From assembly GCA_046330455.1 (NCBI GenBank), contig JAXLSU010000003.1, positions 62,001 to 126,000 on the forward strand: DNA of 64,000 nucleotides, written 5' to 3'. The DNA comes from CAVQXR01 sp046330455 (GTDB lineage: Bacteria > Actinomycetota > Thermoleophilia > Gaiellales > Gaiellaceae). The stretch's first letter is position 1, and each line of letters opens with the position of its first letter. The notes beneath the pieces are model-generated. The model was not told the origin of the DNA and searched no databases. It saw nothing but the letters and a program-made list of their open reading frames with translations. The position numbers and the translations under genes are program-made. This document shows, one piece after another, positions 58,984 through 64,000 of the stretch.

Positions 58984-59426
58984 GCCTCAGTCACGTCGAC
59001 GAGTCCGGCTCCGTGCGCATGGTCGACGTGGGGCAGAAGCCCCAGTCGCGCCGCCGTGCGGTCGCCGAGGCGACGGTCACGATGCTCCCGGAGACGGCGG
59101 CGACCCTCCGGGCGCTCCCGAAGGGCGATGCGCTCGCGACCGCCCAGCTCGCGGGGATCATGGCGGCGAAACGGACGCCCGACCTGATCCCGCTCTGCCA
59201 CCAGCTGCCGCTGTCGGTCGTGGAGGTATCGCTCGAGGTCGGCGACGGGCTCGTGCGGATCGTCGCGAGCGCCGAGACGACGGCGCGGACAGGGGTCGAG
59301 ATGGAAGCGCTCGTCGCGGCGAGCGTCGCCGCGCTCACGGTCTACGACATGGCGAAGGCCATCGACAAGGGGATGGTCGTGAGCGGGGTGCGCCTGCTCG
59401 AGAAGACGAAGGAGCCCACGGCGTGA
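58980..59426 (+). CDS. moaC: Cyclic pyranopterin monophosphate synthase
   Basis: The 148-aa enzyme acts after MoaA in molybdopterin synthesis. It has VDVGQKPQSRRRAVAEATV, the active-site region LIPLCHQLPL near residue 76, and TARTGVEMEAL and DMAKAIDKGM. GTG 58980 overlaps the otsA stop and its own stop overlaps mog as GTGA. Confidence 0.95.
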   Translation: MSLSHVDESGSVRMVDVGQKPQSRRRAVAEATVTMLPETAATLRALPKGDALATAQLAGIMAAKRTPDLIPLCHQLPLSVVEVSLEVGDGLVRIVASAETTARTGVEMEALVAASVAALTVYDMAKAIDKGMVVSGVRLLEKTKEPTA

Positions 59427-59902
59427 AGGCCGCGGTGCTGACCGTGTCCGACGGCGTCACGCACGGCGTCCGGGAGGACCGCAGCGGTGACCTGCTGGCC
59501 GAGCTGCTCGCGGGCGACGAGTTCGAGGTCGTCCGCCGGATCGTCCCCGACGAGCGGGAGGAGATCGCGACGGCGATCCGCGAGCTCGCGGGCGAGGCGC
59601 CGCTCGTGCTGACGACGGGAGGGACGGGCGTCGCCCCTCGCGACGTGACGCCCGAGGCGACCCTCTCGGTGGTCGACCGGCTCGTCCCGGGGATTCCCGA
59701 GGCGCTACGGGCAGACTCGTTCGCGAAGACGCCTCACGGCCTGCTCTCGCGCGGGGTTGCCGGGATCGTCGGCGGCGCGCTCGTCGTCAACCTCCCGGGG
59801 TCACCGGGCGGCTGTCGGGACGGCTATGCGATCGTGCGGCCGGCCCTGCGCCATGCGCTCGGGCTGCTCGCCGACGCGCCGACCGCGCATCGCCAGACGT
59901 GA
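59423..59902 (+). CDS. mog: Molybdopterin adenylyltransferase (MogA/MoaB family)
   Basis: The 159 aa have the MoCF fold: VLTVSDGVTHGVREDRSG, LTTGGTGVAPRDVTPEA near residue 70, and NLPGSPGGCRDGY. It adenylates molybdopterin before metal insertion by MoeA. It is coupled to moaC upstream and ubiA downstream by GTGA overlaps. MogA and MoaB are hard to separate by sequence alone. Confidence 0.88.
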   Translation: MKAAVLTVSDGVTHGVREDRSGDLLAELLAGDEFEVVRRIVPDEREEIATAIRELAGEAPLVLTTGGTGVAPRDVTPEATLSVVDRLVPGIPEALRADSFAKTPHGLLSRGVAGIVGGALVVNLPGSPGGCRDGYAIVRPALRHALGLLADAPTAHRQT

Positions 59903-60789
59903 GCGCGAGCCAGTCGTCCCCGGCCGCTCCGGGCGGAATAGTTCGCTATACGAAGTTATTCTCCTCGCTCGTCAAGCTCGAGCACACGATCTTCGCGCTC
60001 CCCTTTGCCTATGTCGGTGCGTTCCTCGCCGTCGACGGCGTTCCGAGTGCCCACGACCTCGTCTGGATCACGCTCGCGATGGTCGGCGCCCGGAGCCTCG
60101 CGATGGCGCTGAACCGTCTGATCGACGCCGGAGTCGATGCCAGGAACCCACGTACCGCCGGCCGGGAGCTGCCGCGGGGCGCGCTGCTCTCCTGGCAGGT
60201 GCTCCTCTTCTGTGCCGGCTCGCTGGCGCTGTTCCTCGTCGCCGTGTACCAGCTCGCACCGATCGTCCACTGGCTGTGGCCGATCCCGGTGCTCGGATTC
60301 GTCCTCTACCCGTACCTGAAGCGCGCGACCTGGCTCTGCCACTTCTGGCTCGGCGCCGTCGACGGGCTCGCGCCGATCGGCGCCTGGGCTGCGATCGACA
60401 ACGCCATGCCCTGGCCGGCCTGGCTTCTCGGCGGCGCCGTCGCTCTCTGGATCGCGGGCTTCGATCTCCTCTACGCCCTCTTCGACCTCGAGATCGACCG
60501 GGCGCAGGGCCTCCACTCCTTCCCGGCCCGCTTCGGGGTGCAGGCGACCTTCAGGGCCTCGAGGCTCTGTCATCTCCTCACGGTGGCGCTACTCGTGGGT
60601 GCGGGCCTCGGTCTGTCGGTGGGCCTGTTCTACTGGCTGGGAGTCGCGTTCGTGGGGGCGCTGCTCGCCTACGAGCAGGCCCTCGTCTCGCCCTCCGACT
60701 GGCGCCGGCTCGACACGGCCTTCTTCACGATGAACGGCCTGATCAGCGTCGGGTTCTTCGGGTTCGTCCTCGTCGACGTGCTCCGATGA
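59899..60789 (+). CDS. UbiA-family prenyltransferase, probably menaquinone (MqnP-like)
   Basis: The 296-aa polytopic enzyme has the two Asp-rich motifs, NRLIDAGVDARNPRTAGRELP near residue 73 and DLEIDRAQGLHSFPARFG near residue 195. It resembles the 4-hydroxybenzoate-type UbiA enzymes that act in the futalosine menaquinone route. The early codons (59938-59962) are unusually AT-rich, with ATA and TTA, and include a 13-base match to a loxP arm. The next genes make cytochrome c, consistent with respiration. Confidence 0.82.
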   Translation: MSASQSSPAAPGGIVRYTKLFSSLVKLEHTIFALPFAYVGAFLAVDGVPSAHDLVWITLAMVGARSLAMALNRLIDAGVDARNPRTAGRELPRGALLSWQVLLFCAGSLALFLVAVYQLAPIVHWLWPIPVLGFVLYPYLKRATWLCHFWLGAVDGLAPIGAWAAIDNAMPWPAWLLGGAVALWIAGFDLLYALFDLEIDRAQGLHSFPARFGVQATFRASRLCHLLTVALLVGAGLGLSVGLFYWLGVAFVGALLAYEQALVSPSDWRRLDTAFFTMNGLISVGFFGFVLVDVLR

Positions 60790-61370
60790 TCCGCGCCCGT
60801 GGCCTCGAGAAGCGCTTCGGGGAGCAGGACGTCCTGCGCGGCGTCGATCTCGACCTGCCGGCGGGCGGGTTCCTGCTCGTGACCGGGCGGAACGGTGCCG
60901 GAAAGAGCACGCTCCTGCGCCTGCTCGCCGGCCTCCTGGCGCCGAGCGGAGGCGAGCTCGAGGTCGCCGTCGAGCGCGGGCGCCTCGGTTATGTAGGGCA
61001 CGAGCCGCTTCTGTACCGGGAGCTGACGGCCCTCGAGAACCTCGAGCTCTACGGGAGGCTGTACCGCGTCGCGGAGCGCAAGGAACGGATCGGGATGCTG
61101 CTCGAGCGCTACGCGCTCTGGGAGGCCCGCCACCAGCGCGTCTCGACCTACTCCCGGGGGATGCAGCAGCGCCTCGCCCTCTGTCGCGCGACCCTCCACG
61201 ATCCCGAGCTGCTCCTCCTGGACGAGCCCTTCACGGGGCTCGACGCAGACGGCGCCGCTCTGCTCGCCCACGAGCTCACCGAGCTGGCCGAGACCCGCAC
61301 GATCGTCGTGAGCTCCCACCAGCCCGAGCGCCTCGAGCGGCTCGCAACACTGAGGCTCGCGCTCACGTGA
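60786..61370 (+). CDS. ccmA: ABC transporter ATP-binding protein, CcmA (haem exporter)
   Basis: The 194-aa ATPase has Walker A GRNGAGKST (about residue 35), signature STYSRGMQQRL, Walker B LLLLDEPFTGLD and the H-loop SSHQ. It powers release of haem from CcmE in system I cytochrome c maturation. ATG 60786 overlaps the ubiA stop as ATGA. Confidence 0.9.
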   Translation: MIRARGLEKRFGEQDVLRGVDLDLPAGGFLLVTGRNGAGKSTLLRLLAGLLAPSGGELEVAVERGRLGYVGHEPLLYRELTALENLELYGRLYRVAERKERIGMLLERYALWEARHQRVSTYSRGMQQRLALCRATLHDPELLLLDEPFTGLDADGAALLAHELTELAETRTIVVSSHQPERLERLATLRLALT

Positions 61371-62008
61371 TCGCCTACGCCCGCGACGTCGCGGTGCTCG
61401 CCCGCAAGGACGTCCTGCTCGAGCTGCGCTCGCGGGAGACCGTGCCGGCGATGCTCCTGTTCGTCGTCAGCGCTCTCGTCGTCTTCCATTTCGCGCTGCC
61501 GGCCTCGGCGGGTGACGACGCAGCGCGGGGGCTCCTCTGGATCGCGATCCTCTTCACCGCACTGCTCGGGCTCGGCCGCGTCTATACCGCCGAGCGGGAG
61601 CACGGGCTGCTCGACGGTCTTCTGCTCGCGCCCTGTGACCGCAGCGCGATCTGGCTCGCGAAGACGCTGAGCGTGATCGTGTTCCTCCTCCTCATGGAGG
61701 CGATCGCGCTCCCGGCGTTCGCGCTCTTCTACGCCCCGGTCGGCGGGGCGATGATCGCGGCGGTCGTGCTGGCGGACGTCGGCATCGCCGCAGTCGGCGC
61801 GCTGCTCGCGGCGATCGCGCTGGCCAGCCGGACCCGTGATCTGATCCTGCCGCTCCTGTTCCTGCCGCTCGCGATCCCTGTCGTGATCGGGGGCGTCGGC
61901 GCGTCGATCGTGGACGACCCGGCCCGGTTCCTCTGGTTCCTCGGGCTCTACGACGCGATCTTTGCGATCATCTCCTGGGCCGCATTTGAGTACGTCGTTA
62001 CCGAATAG
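61367..62008 (+). CDS. ccmB: Haem exporter permease CcmB
   Basis: The 213 aa have six hydrophobic segments. The N-terminal ARKDVLLELRSRETV and the LLWIAILFTALLGLGRVYTAEREHGLLDGLL region (residues about 59-89) are diagnostic of CcmB. LAPCDRSAIWLAKTL follows. It partners CcmA and CcmC. The last 23 bases overlap the proposed ccmC start. Confidence 0.9.
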   Translation: MIAYARDVAVLARKDVLLELRSRETVPAMLLFVVSALVVFHFALPASAGDDAARGLLWIAILFTALLGLGRVYTAEREHGLLDGLLLAPCDRSAIWLAKTLSVIVFLLLMEAIALPAFALFYAPVGGAMIAAVVLADVGIAAVGALLAAIALASRTRDLILPLLFLPLAIPVVIGGVGASIVDDPARFLWFLGLYDAIFAIISWAAFEYVVTE

Positions 62009-62675
62009 ACCGGGACCTCTGCTCGCCGTCTCCGCGCTGCTGCTACTCGTGGCGGGGATCGCGCTCGCGTTCTTCTGGGCGCCCGAGGACGCCGACCAGG
62101 GCTTCAGCCAGAAGATCTTCTACATCCACGTCCCGGTCGCCCTGACCACGTACGCCTGCTTCGGCTGGGGGGCATGGAAGGCGCTGCGCCTGCTCTGGAA
62201 GCACGACGACCGGTACGACCTCGAGAGCTACACGGCGATCCACATCGGTACGATCTTTGCCGCGCTGACACTCGTCACCGGGTCGATCTGGGGAAAGATC
62301 TCCTGGGGGGTATGGTGGTCGTGGGGTGAGCGCCAGCTCGTCGTGTTCCTGATCCTGTTCCTGTTCTACTCCGCCTACTTCATGCTCCGCTACTCCGTCG
62401 ATCCCGGCCCCCGGCGCTCGCGCACGTCGGCCGTCTACGCGCTCCTCGGCGTCGTCCTGATCCCGATCAGCTTTCTCGCGATCCGGATCCTCGGGACGCT
62501 CCTCCATCCGGCGGTGTTCACGCGCGAGGGCGTGGGGATGACCGCGGAGATGTTCGCCACCTTCCTGCTCTGTCTCGCCGGCATGGTCTCGCTCGGCTTC
62601 GCCCTCTACCACACAGAGCTGGCAGGGAAGCGACTCGAGCGCAGGCTGCGCGAGCTTCGGAAGGCGCTCGCATGA
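61986..62675 (+). CDS. ccmC: Haem-handling protein CcmC
   Basis: The 229 aa have six transmembrane segments, with conserved histidines in FYIHVPVA near residue 47 and LHPAVF near 178. The WWD segment reads WGVWWSWGERQLV, where many CcmC proteins have WGTWWxWDARLT; the Asp is replaced by Gly. TTG 61986 is chosen because it gives a short N terminus before the first membrane segment. It overlaps ccmB, and its stop overlaps ccmD as ATGA. Confidence 0.87.
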   Translation: MSTSLPNRPGPLLAVSALLLLVAGIALAFFWAPEDADQGFSQKIFYIHVPVALTTYACFGWGAWKALRLLWKHDDRYDLESYTAIHIGTIFAALTLVTGSIWGKISWGVWWSWGERQLVVFLILFLFYSAYFMLRYSVDPGPRRSRTSAVYALLGVVLIPISFLAIRILGTLLHPAVFTREGVGMTAEMFATFLLCLAGMVSLGFALYHTELAGKRLERRLRELRKALA

Positions 62676-62869
62676 GCAACGCGCAGAAGTACGTCACCGC
62701 GGCCTACCTCGTCGTGCTCGTGGTCGTGCTCCTGTACGTGGTCATCTACTCGTTCAGGATGAGCCGGTTCTCGCGAGAGGTGGAGGAGCTCGCCGAGCTG
62801 GCGAGCGGGCGCGCGGCGGAGGACCGGGCGGCCGCAGGACCGGAGCTCGAGCCCGAGCAGGTCGGGTGA
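62672..62869 (+). CDS. ccmD: CcmD-like small membrane protein
   Basis: The 65 aa have one transmembrane helix (AAYLVVLVVVLLYVVIYSF), then a basic patch and an acidic tail. Size, position after ccmC and topology fit CcmD, which helps release CcmE from the CcmABC complex. Sequence identity in this family is low, so the call rests largely on context. Confidence 0.75.
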   Translation: MSNAQKYVTAAYLVVLVVVLLYVVIYSFRMSRFSREVEELAELASGRAAEDRAAAGPELEPEQVG

Positions 62870-63663
62870 TGGGCGGGCTGGCCCTCGTGCTCTTCTGGCC
62901 GGCCGTTCTCGCCTACTCCGAGGCTGCGCTCGCGTACGCCGGGGAGACGATTCGCCCCGGCCGGCCCTCCCGCTACGCGATCTGGGGTGTCCGGCTCGGC
63001 TGGCTCGCGCAGACCGCGCTGCTCGTCACGCAGGCGTCGGCCGCCGAAGGCTTCCCGTGGAGCTCGTGGGCCGGGTCGCTGAACCTGTTCGTCTGGATGT
63101 GCGTGAGCGCCTACCTGATCTGGGGCTGCCGCGCCCCGTTTCGCCTCCTCGGCCTCGCGGTGATGCCCCCGGCAGCCGTCCTGCTCGCGATCGCGGGGGC
63201 AGCCGGTGCAGCGCGCACGGGCTCGACCGGGTTCGGGACCGTCTTTCTCGCAGCTCACGTCGGGCTCGTCCTCGCAGCGTTCGCCGGCTTCACGATCGCG
63301 GCCGGGCTCGCCGGCGTGTACCTCTGGCAGGAACGGGCTCTGAAGCGCCGCTCGCCGCGGCTGCTCCGGGTGAGGGCCCCGTCGCTGACGACGCTCGACA
63401 CCCTGATCGGCCGGACGATCCTCGTGGCGCTCCCGGCGCTCACGATCGGGATCGGGATCGGGTTCGCCCGTCTCCAGGGTGAGGGCGTGCGGCTCGACGG
63501 GGTGATCGTCGCAACGCTCGTCGCCTGGTTCCTGTACGCGGCGTTCCTCCTCCTCCGGCACGAGGCCGGGTGGCACGGGCGCCGCGCCGCCCAGCTCGCG
63601 CTCGGCGGCTTCGCGATCGTCGTCGCCGTCCGCGCGGGAGCCTTCGCGATGGGACACTTCTGA
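62866..63663 (+). CDS. CcsA/HemX-like cytochrome c assembly protein
   Basis: The 265-aa protein has about eight transmembrane segments and the CcsA/HemX domain, with FPWSSWAGSLNLFVWMCVSAYL (residues about 63-84, a tryptophan-rich segment) and paired histidines at conserved loops (AAHVGLVLAAFAGF, LRHEAGWHG). It sits directly before hemA, as HemX does in other Gram-positives. HemX can influence glutamyl-tRNA reductase level. GTG 62866 overlaps the ccmD stop; ATG 62869 is an alternative. Confidence 0.82.
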   Translation: MMGGLALVLFWPAVLAYSEAALAYAGETIRPGRPSRYAIWGVRLGWLAQTALLVTQASAAEGFPWSSWAGSLNLFVWMCVSAYLIWGCRAPFRLLGLAVMPPAAVLLAIAGAAGAARTGSTGFGTVFLAAHVGLVLAAFAGFTIAAGLAGVYLWQERALKRRSPRLLRVRAPSLTTLDTLIGRTILVALPALTIGIGIGFARLQGEGVRLDGVIVATLVAWFLYAAFLLLRHEAGWHGRRAAQLALGGFAIVVAVRAGAFAMGHF

Positions 63664-63664
63664 G

Positions 63665-64000
63665 ATGCAGCTCCTCGTCGTCGGCACCTCGCACCACCAC
63701 TCGCCCGTCGAGCTCCGCGAGCGGCTGAGCCTCGAGCGGGCCCACGGGCCCGAGCTGCTTCGACGCCTCGCCGGAGCCGGCGCCGAGGCGGTCGCCCTCT
63801 CTACGTGCAACCGGTGCTGCCTGTACCTGGCCGGCGAGGACGTCGAGACGTCGCGACGGCACGCCGTGGCGGAACTCGGCCACCTTGCCGGCGCCCCGCC
63901 GCAGAGCCTCGAGACTCACCTGTTCGTGAAGCTCGAGACCGAGGCCGCCCACCACCTCTTCCGTGTGACCTCGGGGCTCGACTCGCTCGTGCCCGGGGAG
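63665..64000 (+). CDS. hemA: Glutamyl-tRNA reductase, 5' part (runs off the window)
   Basis: The first 112 codons encode LLVVGTSHHHSPVELRERLS and the catalytic-Cys motif LSTCNRCCLYL near residue 45. FRVTSGLDSLVPGE is at the end. GluTR reduces glutamyl-tRNA to glutamate-1-semialdehyde, the first step of C5 haem synthesis. ATG 63665 lies one base after the stop of the HemX-like gene, linking haem synthesis with cytochrome c assembly. The 3' end is outside the window. Confidence 0.93.
   Translation, partial: MQLLVVGTSHHHSPVELRERLSLERAHGPELLRRLAGAGAEAVALSTCNRCCLYLAGEDVETSRRHAVAELGHLAGAPPQSLETHLFVKLETEAAHHLFRVTSGLDSLVPGE

Noticed and set aside
59926..59959. A functional loxP site
   Set aside because: Only one 13-base arm is present. 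The expected left arm eight bases upstream is GC-rich and unrelated, and the bases are explained by the conserved YTKL codons.

Overview
The window is high-GC chromosomal DNA from an actinobacterium-like organism, carrying the replication-origin neighbourhood. The core order rnpA-rpmH / dnaA-dnaN-recF-dciA-gyrB-gyrA, the linked jag-rsmG-parA-parB block and the mannosyltransferase families point to Actinomycetota. Split AccA/AccD with a zinc ribbon, a type II fatty-acid operon, a UbiA-type menaquinone prenyltransferase and a GyrB with a long TOPRIM insertion suggest a deep-branching class such as Thermoleophilia. That class assignment is inference. I see no insertion sequences, prophage genes or CRISPR arrays.

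Layout. 1-15.9 kb: trehalose phosphatase; a serine-recombinase-like protein with altered active-site motifs coupled to a DUF2339 membrane protein; a PLP decarboxylase with PolX; polyprenol-phosphate mannosyltransferase; thioredoxin; thiD/thiL; an MrfA-like helicase; a LOG-family protein; NDH-2; LigD. 15.9-23.8 kb: a minus-strand lipid operon led by an ECF sigma factor (sigma-fabZ-fabH-fabD-fabG-fabF-GNAT, then accD-accA). 23.8-28 kb: biotin ligase, an NfeD/slipin pair and galT. 28-37.2 kb: gyrA, gyrB, dciA, recF, dnaN and dnaA on the minus strand. 37.2-43 kb: a candidate oriC, then rpmH, rnpA, yidD, yidC, jag, rsmG, parA, parB, tRNA-Ile and a bifunctional nuclease. 43-52.7 kb: chorismate mutase, CPBP protease, HAD hydrolase, an orphan lipoprotein, DUF2203, PBP1A, a GT-C enzyme, moeA and an M28-like membrane protein without its metal ligands. 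52.7-64 kb: response regulator, histidine kinase and HtrA; TreT and OtsA; moaC and mog; UbiA; ccmABCD; a CcsA/HemX-like protein; and the start of hemA.

Genes are packed tightly. Many operon junctions are 4-base ATGA/GTGA overlaps, so translational coupling is pervasive. A TANNNT -10-like hexamer lies 6-10 bases before many first genes, which suggests widespread leaderless transcription. At several divergent pairs the two -10 hexamers overlap. The most unusual points are: a FabH whose catalytic Cys position is Ser, in a fab operon led by a sigma factor and lacking acpP; a 47-bp tandem repeat that duplicates the rsmG start region; palindromic repeats confined to two convergent intergenic gaps; a parS-like palindrome inside a histidine kinase gene; and several pseudoenzyme-like or non-canonical-start genes.
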